Source: Paraburkholderia polaris (lineage in GTDB: Bacteria > Pseudomonadota > Gammaproteobacteria > Burkholderiales > Burkholderiaceae). From it: a DNA stretch of 64,000 bases. The notes below the pieces were generated by a model. The model had not been told where the DNA came from, did no database searches, and worked only from the letters and a program-made list of their open reading frames with translations. The DNA lies in contig NZ_JABBGJ010000030.1 of assembly GCF_012927345.1 (NCBI RefSeq), forward strand, positions 62,001 through 126,000, given 5' to 3'. A program made the translations under genes and the position numbers. Below are positions 9,820 to 16,720 of the stretch, one piece after another (the first letter of the stretch is position 1; the number at the start of each line of letters is the position of its first letter).

Positions 9820-10113
9820 ATGAAAGACGATATTGACGAGAATTTTTACAGCCGAGCCGATGAACACATAAATCTTTCGAACCAACAAATTGAAATGGTT
9901 GGGGGTCGTGGAAAAGTAAGTGCATCGATGATGTATGGGACTGCCCGCTTCAACGCATGGGTCAGTGCATGTGGTTTTTCCTCCGGAGAGGAGATGGCCG
10001 AATTAAAAGAAAAAACCATTGAGTATTTTTGTCAACAATACCGATCGATGCTTGAGAAAAACGTAGACGACTATATTAAAAATTTTAACGCATACATGAA
10101 GCCTCCTCATTGA
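9820..10113 (+). CDS. DUF3144 family protein, candidate immunity to the Rhs tip
   Basis: 97 residues with the DUF3144 pattern: FYSRADEHINLSNQQ near the start, SASMMYGTARFNAWV in the middle, then YFCQQYRSMLEKNVDDYI and NFNAYM. No enzymatic motif is visible. It lies 220 bp after the Rhs stop, on the same strand, in sequence much richer in A and T than the Rhs shell. That is the usual position and base composition of a cognate immunity gene. DUF3144 proteins also occur as stand-alone chromosomal genes in proteobacteria, so the immunity role is inference from position. The interval 9600-9819 holds no gene. Confidence 0.75.
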   Translation: MKDDIDENFYSRADEHINLSNQQIEMVGGRGKVSASMMYGTARFNAWVSACGFSSGEEMAELKEKTIEYFCQQYRSMLEKNVDDYIKNFNAYMKPPH

Positions 10114-10161
10114 TTGTAGGAGCGTTTGGCGGCAACGCATCGATTCCATGCACTAGGGGTA

Positions 10162-11263
10162 AAAACAGTCACCACCTTCGACAACGAAGGCCGGCTGATC
10201 ACGAGCAAGCGCGATGGCGTCGCGAGCGTCATGTACACCTACGACAGGCGCGGCAACGTGACCCGCACCAACGCGAACCTGCTGGCGAGCGACGAGGTGA
10301 TCGGCTACGACGCGGATAGCCGCGAGATCAGCCGCGGCGTGGCGATCGCCGGCGGCGCGATGGTGACATGCAGACGCTACAACGCGATGGGCGATGTGGT
10401 GCGTATCTGGGGCCCGGCCAGAACGGCGAATGTAAGCACATGCCCGGTTGAAACCGCGCCGACGCCGATCATCGATACGGCGTATCACGACCACCATCGC
10501 CCGTCGCGAGTAACGCGATATATGGCGGCGGCCGACGGCGGCAACCGCGTCACCGAGACGGTGTACAACGCGGACGACAGCGTAAAGAGTGTCCGCAAGG
10601 CGGTTGGCACGGGTCTGGAGCAGGGCTACGAACGCGAAGATTTATCTGTAAGCGGACCATCAGGGCAGCATCGTGTCGTCGGCGAACGCTGCGGGTGCGA
10701 CGAGGGACAGCGTGAAGTACGGACCGTTCGGGGAGACCACGGGGTCGATGCCGTTGTCGAACTTCCTGTACACGGGACAGTATTACGTGGCGGGGCTGGG
10801 GCTGTACTATTACAAGGCGCGGATGTACTCGCCGCAGTTGGGGCGGTTTCTGCAGACGGATCCGGTGGGCGGCGCTGACGACCTGAATCTGTATGCGTAC
10901 GTGAAGAACAACCCCATCAACTTCACGGATCCGACGGGGATGATTGCGGCCTCGGGGTTTGCGTCGACGAGCAGTGCACCGGCTGCTACCGTAAGTGCTC
11001 CAGTGCAGACGCCCGCCGTTGTGGCGAAGCTTGATGCACCGGTGTTCAGCATGCCGCAAGCGGCAGTGGGGGATGCGATCCAGGTCGCTGGTTCCAGCGG
11101 TACGCCGGGAAACAATCAGGCTCAGAACAAGCAGTTTAACGATGTTGTCGTCAAGCTCCGCTTAACTCCGGGTCAGGCGCGGTCATTGCATGAAGAAATT
11201 AGTGGGCAGGGTTTGGGATATCACGAGATTCTCGAGCGTGGAAGGGACATGTTTAACAAATGA
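10162..11263 (+). pseudogene. Displaced Rhs cassette 1: deleted YD/core fragment with short toxin tail
   Basis: From about 10162 the sequence repeats the main Rhs gene near 7240-7700 (KTVTTFDNEGRL...). Near 10630 it jumps to the segment matching about 8815 onward, losing roughly 1.1 kb and changing frame. A TAC to TAA change then interrupts the core just before DHQGS. From the GTG at 10673 an open frame of 196 residues covers the Rhs core (RFLQTDPVGGADDLNLYAY) and ends in a tail with LTPGQARSLHEEISGQGLGY...DMFNK. No signal or start suited to translation is visible, so it is most likely a silent cassette. The tail's activity is not recognised. Confidence 0.8.
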
Positions 11264-11805
11264 CGAGCAATCAAATGGAAAGCATAAGTAAGATTTTTTC
11301 TCCGCTGATAGGGAAGATTGTTTTTTCTATTAAGCAGACTCACGGGAGTTGTTTCTTGATTGAGTTTGGGGATCCGTATCTGCGGATTCGTGAACCCATC
11401 GAACCAAGGCCGGAGACCTCGGAGAAATCAAAGATTAGCCTCCGTAGACGTCGGGTCTTTGTGACCGGGACTTGGTCACTTCTCGTCTTGGGTTGCGATT
11501 GGACGCTGACTAACGAGCAAAGATCGGTCAGTCAGGGCGATGATGTAGACGATATGGAAAATCTGTTTCGGAACGTCGAGGGGCAGTATCTTGTTTCTGC
11601 GCGTGGCGTTGAGGCGACAAAGTCATGCACATTGAAGTTTGACATGGGAGCCAGTCTAAATCTGCGGCCGAGGCACGATTGGAACCCGAGCGTCGATCCG
11701 GATGAAAATCAATGGCAGTTGCATTCCAAGGACGGGGCGTCCGTGGGATATACAAACAATGGCTTAGTCGCGGTTGAGTCAACGGGTGAACCGGACAAAA
11801 CCTAA
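11260..11805 (+). CDS. Candidate immunity protein of cassette 1
   Basis: 181 residues whose ATG overlaps the cassette 1 stop in an ATGA, the tight coupling expected for a toxin/immunity pair. No signal peptide or transmembrane helix is evident. The sequence mixes beta-rich segments (GSCFLIEFGDPYLRIREP; GTWSLLVLGCDWTL; GQYLVSARGVEATKSCTLKFDMG). I do not recognise the family with certainty. Its base composition is lower in GC than the Rhs core. It remains intact although its toxin cassette is damaged upstream, which fits selection for protection against kin. Confidence 0.65.
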   Translation: MTSNQMESISKIFSPLIGKIVFSIKQTHGSCFLIEFGDPYLRIREPIEPRPETSEKSKISLRRRRVFVTGTWSLLVLGCDWTLTNEQRSVSQGDDVDDMENLFRNVEGQYLVSARGVEATKSCTLKFDMGASLNLRPRHDWNPSVDPDENQWQLHSKDGASVGYTNNGLVAVESTGEPDKT

Positions 11806-11834
11806 GCGATTGCTAGGGAATACTGTTCCATAAA

Positions 11835-11860
11835 CCAGGGGCCGCTAACGCGGCCCCTGG
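11835..11860. terminator. Hairpin terminator between immunity gene and symE
   Basis: CCAGGGGCCGC at 11835-11845 and its exact complement at 11850-11860 enclose the loop TAAC. It lies between the convergent immunity gene and symE and may serve both strands. The T-run is weak. Confidence 0.6.
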
Positions 11861-11868
11861 TCATTCTG

Positions 11869-12123
11869 TCAACCGTGATCGGGCATGATGGTAAGGCGCG
11901 CGTAGCGATAGTCGATACTGAAGCTGACGCGCTCACCGGGTTTGAAACCGGCTGTGGCGAGCCAGTGGTCGGCGCTCTGCATCCACGGGAAATACGGTTG
12001 TCCGTCCGGTTGCGCCGGCCCCGGATCGGGGGTGTTTCGCAGGATGCCGCTGCAATGCTCGTACTCGCGCTGAGGAGGTTTACGGGTCTTGCGGGGTTGT
12101 GTTTTAAGATCGTGCCTAGTCAT
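11869..12123 (-). CDS. symE: SymE-like type I toxin family protein
   Basis: 84 residues from the ATG at 12123. The sequence GGGAGAG just upstream is a good ribosome binding site for this start and makes the ATG 15 bases further up unlikely. The C-terminal half carries the SymE signature: a WMxSADHWLATAGFKPGERVSF block followed by IDYRYARLTIMP. SymE in E. coli is an SOS-induced, AbrB-fold-like protein reported to affect RNA or nucleoid structure. Here it lies antisense at the end of an Rhs cassette, as do two broken copies at 15.25 and 16.5 kb. A regulatory antisense RNA like SymR could not be identified. Confidence 0.75.
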   Translation of the reverse strand: MTRHDLKTQPRKTRKPPQREYEHCSGILRNTPDPGPAQPDGQPYFPWMQSADHWLATAGFKPGERVSFSIDYRYARLTIMPDHG

Positions 12124-12227
12124 CGTCAACTCTCCCATTGAGCTGGTGGTGATCAGCGGGCGGTGAGTGTTGGCGCACTCATCGCCCGCGCTTCGTTTAC
12201 GGCTTCTACCTCTGCTTGATGAGCTAC

Positions 12228-12548
12228 CTACCGGCGGCGGCTCATGACCTTCTGAACCTGCGTCTTCCTGACGAAACTGTCTATCACCGGGATCAGGGCC
12301 TGCTGCTCGGCATCGGGCAGGCTGTCCACCTGCTGGTAGAGGTTCAATAACTCCTGATTGTGAATCCTGGGCTCGGCCGCAGCGGGCGTTCGCCCGGCCA
12401 GTTCATCGAGGGTGACCTGGAGGATATCGGCGATGCGCACCACGGTATCGAACTGCGGCGTAGCCAGGCCGCGCTCCCAGCGGTTATAGACACGCGGGTT
12501 GACTTCCGACATGGCTGTTGTCGGCACTTCATGTATGAGGACAGCCAC
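12228..12548 (-). CDS. XRE-type HTH regulator, probably 5'-truncated
   Basis: 106 residues with the second half of a Cro/C1 helix-turn-helix: VNPRVYNRWERGLATPQFDTVVRIADILQVTLDELAG, then a helical tail (LLNLYQQVDSLPDAEQQALIPVIDSFV). The first two helices expected before the recognition helix are replaced by an unconvincing stretch (MAVLIHEVPTTAMSE), so the 5' end looks damaged or mis-joined. An imperfect inverted repeat at 12577-12607 lies directly upstream and could be its operator. With the primase-like fragment opposite, it looks like a remnant of a small mobile element. Confidence 0.55.
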   Translation of the reverse strand: MAVLIHEVPTTAMSEVNPRVYNRWERGLATPQFDTVVRIADILQVTLDELAGRTPAAAEPRIHNQELLNLYQQVDSLPDAEQQALIPVIDSFVRKTQVQKVMSRRR

Positions 12549-12576
12549 AAGATACCCCGGGTTCTACAAAACAATG

Positions 12577-12607
12577 TCCAGGATACTTCAAAACGAAGTA
12601 TGCTGGA
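12577..12607. promoter_or_regulatory. 13-bp inverted repeat, candidate XRE operator
   Basis: TCCAGGATACTTC (12577-12589) and GAAGTATGCTGGA (12595-12607) form a 12/13 inverted repeat around AAAAC. It lies between the divergent XRE-like gene and the primase-like fragment, in a locally AT-rich stretch. Confidence 0.5.
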
Positions 12608-12662
12608 TGGTGAGTTATTTTTATTAAAACCCCCTTGACAGGTTTTAGCCGAAGGACGTTTT

Positions 12663-12866
12663 ATGGCCCGCATCGCCGATTCCGAGCTTGAACGCATGAA
12701 GGCCGAGGTGTCGGTGGAGCAGCTCGTGCGCACGCACGGGATTGAACTGGTGAGATCGGGCAGGGACGTGCGCGGACGTTGCCCGTTTCATGAGGACGGC
12801 ACGCCCTCGCTGGTGGTGACGCCGTCGAAGAGCCGAAGGACCAACTTGTTTCGAGATGCGAAGTAA
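12663..12866 (+). pseudogene. Truncated CHC2-type zinc-finger primase fragment
   Basis: 67 residues. They begin like plasmid, phage and ICE primases with a CHC2 zinc finger: IADSELERMKAEVSVEQLVRTHGIEL followed by RGRCPFHEDGTPSLVVTP. The usual second half (CFGCG, then TOPRIM) is missing because the frame runs into unrelated residues (SKSRRTNLFRDAK) and stops. It is a remnant of a mobile-element replication gene. The stretch 12867-12981 up to the next Rhs cassette shows nothing I recognise. Confidence 0.6.
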
Positions 12867-12981
12867 TGGAAACTCGCGTCTGGAAAAATTCTGCTGACGG
12901 CGCAGGCGATATGGCGGGAAACCTTGCTGGATAAGAGAAAGCGGCCCGCGTGAGGGAAGTTCGCGTCAAGGTGAACTGAAC

Positions 12982-13649
12982 TGGGGCTGTACTATTACAA
13001 GGCGCGGATGTACTCGCCGGCGCTGGGGCGGTTTCTGCAGACGGATCCGGTGGGCGGCGCTGACGATCTGAATCTGTATGCGTACGTCGGCAACAACCCG
13101 ATAAACTTTACGGATCCGAGCGGGCTTGCAGCCGCCTCTGCCAGGACGTTTAATTATTCTCCACTTGGTGGCGCTACCGCGTTTGCTTACACTCCGGTTG
13201 GCTTTGGTAGTGGCACGCAGGTTGCAATGGGGCCGCTGTTGCCGCTCCTCGGTCTCGGGCTGATCGCAAATGAAATTGCGACTAGCGATGTGCCGATAAT
13301 CGGGGGGATGCTTGGCAAGGGAGCGGCGGCAGCCGCGAAGAGTGTAAGTAAGTCTGAAGCTGTAATTGCAGAGGCGCTTGCTGGTAGGGGGAACATCACC
13401 AGCCAGCACACACTTCAAAGTAATGAGTTGCTCAAAGCTGGTGAGGATTTCTTGGGGCAGGGCTACAAGGAAATTGGCAAGCCTGGCAGTGGAGTATTTC
13501 GGAGCGCGGACGGAACTCGTCAGTTCAGAATTGATGGCAATTCGCTTTCGGGCAGTCACGCTCCAGGTGTCCCACATGGTCATTTGGAAACGTACGCACC
13601 CGGTGCAGCAAAGCCAGTGGCGAACAATCATGTCCCATTCACGGATTAA
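12982..13649 (+). pseudogene. Displaced Rhs cassette 2: core plus His-rich toxin tail
   Basis: Homology to the Rhs core begins abruptly at TGGGGCTGT (GLYYYKARMYSPALGRF) with no start codon or signal upstream. The first ATG is at 13008. The frame then stays open to 13649. After the core (TDPVGGADDLNLYAYVGNNPINFTDPSG) comes a glycine/alanine-rich helical linker shared with cassette 3. The tail contains NITSQHTLQSNELLKAGEDF, VFRSADGTRQFRIDGNSL, SHAPGVPHGHLE and ANNHVPFTD. The His-rich motifs suggest an enzyme, but I cannot name it. The frame is intact, so it could be restored to function by recombination with the main gene. Confidence 0.75.
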
Positions 13650-13661
13650 GAAAGTCCGGTT

Positions 13662-13883
13662 ATGAACAATGTGCAAACAGGTAGAGTCGGTAAGATAGTT
13701 GCGGGCGATGAGCTTGGACGATACATAAAGGTCGTGGAGGACAATGAAAACACGGGTGGCTTTCTTATCTTGACTGCGGATGATTTAGAGTTTCATAGTG
13801 GTCATGACAATTGGGTTGAGGATGAAGCAGCCTTGTTGCGTTATTTTAAAGAGGCTGGTTGGTCAGTCATTTGGATAAGCTAA
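13662..13883 (+). CDS. Candidate immunity protein of cassette 2
   Basis: 73 residues starting 12 bp after the cassette 2 stop. It is small and acidic, with GRVGKIVAGDELGRYIKVVED, a central TGGFLIL strand and a C-terminal DNWVEDEAALLRYFKEAGWSVIWI. No membrane segment or enzymatic motif is visible. Position, size, acidity and lower GC than the Rhs core are all typical of an immunity protein to the preceding tip. Family not recognised by name. Confidence 0.65.
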   Translation: MNNVQTGRVGKIVAGDELGRYIKVVEDNENTGGFLILTADDLEFHSGHDNWVEDEAALLRYFKEAGWSVIWIS

Positions 13884-13911
13884 GAAAGTACCTTGGGTAG
13901 TGTCGCCGATT

Positions 13912-14599
13912 TGGGGCTGCCTTATTACAAGGCGCGGATGTACTTGCCGGCGTTGGGGCGGTTTCTGCAGACTGACCCCGTTGGAACCGCTGACGATCTG
14001 AACCTGTATGCGTACGTCGCGAACAACCCGATAAACTTTACGGATCCGAGCGGGCTTGCAGCCGCCTCTGCCAGGACGTTTAATTATTCTCCACTTGGTG
14101 GCGCTACCGCGTTTGCTTCACTCCGGTTGGCTTTGGTAGTGGCACGCAGGTTGCAATGGGGCCGCTGTTGCCGCTCCTCGGTCTCGGGCTGATCGCGAAT
14201 GAAATAGCGAATAGCGATGTACCGATGATCGGAGGGGCGTTTGCGAAAGCCGCAGCAGGTGCAGCTGAGGGAGTGGCAAAGGATATAAGCCTCTCTCTTT
14301 CGAAATACGGTGAGGCAGCACAGCACGTTGCCGACGCGATTAAGGCTGGCCAGCCGTAGGTCCTCACCATAAACCGAGCTGGCGCAGCAGCGAATCGGCA
14401 GGCATCGACTGGTGGGATTGCTAAGGTTCCGGGTAAGCAATTGGATGAGTACCCACCAGCTATGTTCAGGGAAGGTGGGGCGGGAGCAAGTGTGCGACCG
14501 GTCAATCCTGGCGCGAATATGGGAGCTGGAGCTTGCATTGGAAATGCATGCCGAGGCTTACCCGATGGCGCTCGTGTTCGAATCACGGTTGGAGATTAG
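13912..14599 (+). pseudogene. Displaced Rhs cassette 3: frameshifted NucA/NucB-type DNase toxin
   Basis: Rhs core homology starts at the same point as in cassette 2 (GLPYYKARMYLPALGRF). The linker copies cassette 2, but one base is lost at about 14120 (GCTTACACT becomes GCTTCACT), shifting the frame. The continuing frame (MGPLLPLLGLGLIANEIA...) meets an in-frame TAG at 14357-14359. Read through it, the tail gives VLTINRAGAAANRQ, GKQLDEYPPAMF, EGGAGASVRPVNPGAN and DGARVRITVGD, with the DEYP motif of NucA/NucB deoxyribonucleases. Two lesions make this a dead toxin copy. Confidence 0.8.
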
Positions 14600-14600
14600 G

Positions 14601-15077
14601 ATGACAATCACGATTAAATTTGAAGTTTCGTATAGTCAGCTTGCGGTATTTGCGAGCGCGCTTTCGCAGCCATATAACGACTGGAGCGATCGACACGTTG
14701 CACAAGGATTTGCTTGGCGACCAGGCAGCGTATCGTTTCGCACATTATCGGAGACGGGTTCGCACGTGGTGGAAATTGATCTTGTTGATCACACAGGAGG
14801 GATGCATCCCGACACAGTGCGAGCTATAGAAGTGCCATTTGATGTGCCAGATGACGGGGCAATTGAAATCGGTAGCATCGCCGAAACGGTGCCGTTAGCG
14901 CTTCCGGCTGGTTCGTTCCTGTTGCGTTGCGAATTTAGGCGATCGACTGGTGTGGGTGAGGAGCGGGTACGACTGACCTTTGCAAAAAAGGATGCTCCCC
15001 GTTTTGCCGTCATCCGAGCAGATTCGGAACTGTCGCCTGATGAACTGCTTCTGACTACCGCAGAACCAGCCTGTTGA
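14601..15077 (+). CDS. comJ: ComJ-family nuclease inhibitor, immunity to the NucA/NucB-type tip
   Basis: 158 residues from the ATG at 14601, one base after the cassette 3 stop, with GGAG seven bases upstream. It matches the ComJ (Nin) pattern closely: FEVSYSQLAVFASAL, YNDWSDRHVAQGFAWRPGSV, VEIGSI, RADSELSPDELLL. In Bacillus subtilis ComJ binds and inhibits the competence nuclease NucA. Its pairing here with a NucA/NucB-type Rhs tip supports both assignments. The inhibitor frame is intact while the nuclease frame is broken, as expected if protection is still selected. Confidence 0.85.
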   Translation: MTITIKFEVSYSQLAVFASALSQPYNDWSDRHVAQGFAWRPGSVSFRTLSETGSHVVEIDLVDHTGGMHPDTVRAIEVPFDVPDDGAIEIGSIAETVPLALPAGSFLLRCEFRRSTGVGEERVRLTFAKKDAPRFAVIRADSELSPDELLLTTAEPAC

Positions 15078-15119
15078 TCGCGACATAAAACATAGCAGCG
15101 TTAAGGTGAAAGGGGGCGT

Positions 15120-15254
15120 ATGGCCTGTCGTCGTGTCTGTGATGATACTCGGAAAACGATTCAGTACACGAAGACGACATACGTTCCAGCTGGTGATATC
15201 GTCCACGTGAAGGATAGGATCCACGAAGGGCACGCGCGGCCCTTCGTCCTTTAA
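15120..15254 (+). CDS. Small 44-residue ORF of unknown function
   Basis: An ATG at 15120 with AAAGGGGGCGT immediately upstream opens a 44-codon frame ending at TAA 15252-15254. The peptide reads MACRRVCDDTRKTIQY, then TKTTYVPAGDIVHVKD, then a short basic tail. The good ribosome binding site and its own hairpin terminator suggest it may be expressed. It follows comJ by 42 bp. I do not recognise it; it could be a small associated gene or chance. Confidence 0.3.
   Translation: MACRRVCDDTRKTIQYTKTTYVPAGDIVHVKDRIHEGHARPFVL
15223..15247. terminator. Hairpin terminator at the end of cassette 3
   Basis: ACGAAGGGC (15223-15231) and GCCCTTCGT (15239-15247) pair perfectly around a 7-base loop, followed by CCTTT. 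It separates the comJ side from the antisense symE remnant, the same layout as at 11.84 and 16.45 kb. Confidence 0.55.
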
Positions 15255-15316
15255 ACTGTGATGATGAGCTTGTGTTCGACGGTGATGCGCATTCGCTGGC
15301 TTCCGAATAACACCTA
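15251..15316 (-). pseudogene. symE: SymE C-terminal remnant
   Basis: On the minus strand about 21 codons read FGSQRMRITVEHKLIITV and then stop. This is the terminal part of a SymE protein (GF.pGqRv.I.VehG.LvI). An in-frame TAG closes the upstream side, and the rest of the gene is gone. It sits after a cassette and a hairpin exactly as the intact symE does. Confidence 0.65.
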
Positions 15317-15364
15317 CGGTTGGCTACGAAATGTTGTCTGCGCAGCAGTGAACTTGTAGTACAT

Positions 15365-15862
15365 CTGGGCTGTATTATTACTAGGCGCGGATGTACTCGC
15401 CGGCGCTGGGGCGGTTTCTGCAGACGGATCCGGTGGGCGGCGCTGACGATCTGAATCTGTATGCGTATGTAAAGAATAACCCGATCAACTTCACGGATCC
15501 GACGGGGATGATTGCGCCTCGGGGTTTGCGTCGACGAGCAGTGCACCGGGTGCTACCGTAAGTGCTCCGGTTCAGGTGGCCGTGAGTGCGCCGAAGCTAG
15601 TGGCGCCAACATTCAGCAAGCCGCGACAGCGGCGGGGAATCAGGCGGCGGTTCAGGTTGCGGCCCGCGGTGTCTCGATGACGGGCAATCCGCCCGGTGGC
15701 TTCCGGTTGAATCCAAACGGCCTTGATGCAGATTACTTTGACGGCGCCGGCAACCTGACTGCTCAGTATCATGAAAGTCACGGTGAAGCCCATGGTCACA
15801 ATTTTTTCGACGGCAAACGTGACCCGACTCACCTGCCGATGTCGCCCATACCGAGTCGATGA
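15365..15862 (+). pseudogene. Displaced Rhs cassette 4: core with nonsense and frameshifts
   Basis: Core homology again starts at the GLYYY codons, but the Lys codon is TAG (YYY then stop). A G is missing in GATTGCGCCTCGG compared with cassette 1, shifting the frame. A further shift near 15620 is needed to reach the tail. The tail reads GGFRLNPNGLDADYFDGAGN, LTAQYHESHGEAHGHNFFDG and RDPTHLPMSPIPSR. The linker is close to that of cassette 1. The His-rich tail is an unidentified toxin domain, and the cassette is clearly dead. Confidence 0.75.
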
Positions 15863-15881
15863 ACCGATCTAGAGAGTAGCG

Positions 15882-16361
15882 ATGAACCCTTCAGAGAGCA
15901 CATTTGGCTGGGAATTTGCACGGAATGGGAAACTGCTCCAGAACGTGCTCGGTGAATATCCCTCATTCCACGACTCGTCAGTTCGAAGCTTTTGTATGCG
16001 ACGAGCGAGACGTTCCTTTGTTGATGGCGAAGGCACGCCGCTGCCACCGGGTTGTGATCGAGATCTTGTCGATTTGACGCTGGAGATCGCCCACAATCGC
16101 TTTGGGCCACGGCCGCCCGAAGGCGGTTCAGATTACATCGTCACCGTGGATCTGCTGAATATTAGGGAAGTAGATATCGACATTAACGCAATGCTCGAGG
16201 AAGCCTGGATCAGGGATGTCAACCTCACGAAGATGGACAATGGCCTAGTGAGGTTTGATCTGAACCCTAACATTGGTCTAGATATCGTCGTGACATGTCA
16301 CGAAGTCATCGTTGAGTCGATTCGGCCTTATGATCGGGACACGCTATTCGTTCCGAGCTAA
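15882..16361 (+). CDS. Imm50-like immunity protein of cassette 4
   Basis: 159 residues beginning 19 bp after cassette 4. The features resemble Imm50 immunity proteins: an early YPSFHDSSV motif, a central strand with DYIVTVDLLNIREVDIDINA, and a final strand GLDIVVTCHEVIVESIRPYD. No signal peptide or membrane helix. Intact frame beside a dead toxin. The Imm50 assignment rests on the FHD motif and strand pattern only, so it is moderate. Confidence 0.65.
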   Translation: MNPSESTFGWEFARNGKLLQNVLGEYPSFHDSSVRSFCMRRARRSFVDGEGTPLPPGCDRDLVDLTLEIAHNRFGPRPPEGGSDYIVTVDLLNIREVDIDINAMLEEAWIRDVNLTKMDNGLVRFDLNPNIGLDIVVTCHEVIVESIRPYDRDTLFVPS

Positions 16362-16448
16362 ACAATGCGGACATCTAAAATCCTTGAACTATGTGCGCGA
16401 AGCGCGACCGAAGAAAGCGCTGGCGCAAATTAGATCTAGGAGGTGATG

Positions 16449-16482
16449 AAGAAGAAGGGCCGCGCGAGCGGCCCTTCTTCTT
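16449..16482. terminator. Strong hairpin terminator at the end of the Rhs array
   Basis: A 15-bp stem with GAAGAAGGGCCGC at 16451-16463 and its complement at 16468-16480, loop GCGA, extended by A:T pairs and followed by TTTT on the plus strand. It closes the Imm50-like gene and abuts the stop of the antisense symE pseudogene. Confidence 0.75.
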
Positions 16483-16690
16483 TTATGCTGGGGGAATGAC
16501 GAGCCGCTGGTGCTCGACGGTAATGCGTACGCGGGATCGGGGTTCAAAGCCGGCGGTCTCGATCCACCGTCCGGAAAGCTTCATTCACGGAAAGGCGGGC
16601 GGCTCCTTGCGCATATGGAAGGGCAGGCGTGCCGGTTTCTGATATCGCCAGGATTCCTGGATGGTGACAAACCGCCTGGCCCATCCCCTA
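16483..16690 (-). pseudogene. symE: SymE-like gene broken by one nonsense codon
   Basis: The minus strand reads RRFVTIQESWRYQ, ARLPFHMRKEPPAFP, a TGA, then MKLSGRWIETAGFEP, RVRITVEHQRLVIPPA and TAA. This is an almost complete SymE in which the Trp codon of the usual PW(M/L)xLSGRW motif has become TGA. No clear start codon was found for the upstream part. The short frame from the ATG after the TGA holds the AbrB-like core and could in principle still be made. Confidence 0.75.
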
Positions 16691-16720
16691 TGCCAATTAC
16701 TGCGCTTGGCGCAACGTCCC

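Noticed and set aside
12867..12981. Possible insertion-sequence end or group II intron fragment
   Set aside because: No terminal inverted repeat, transposase or intron domain V could be recognised.
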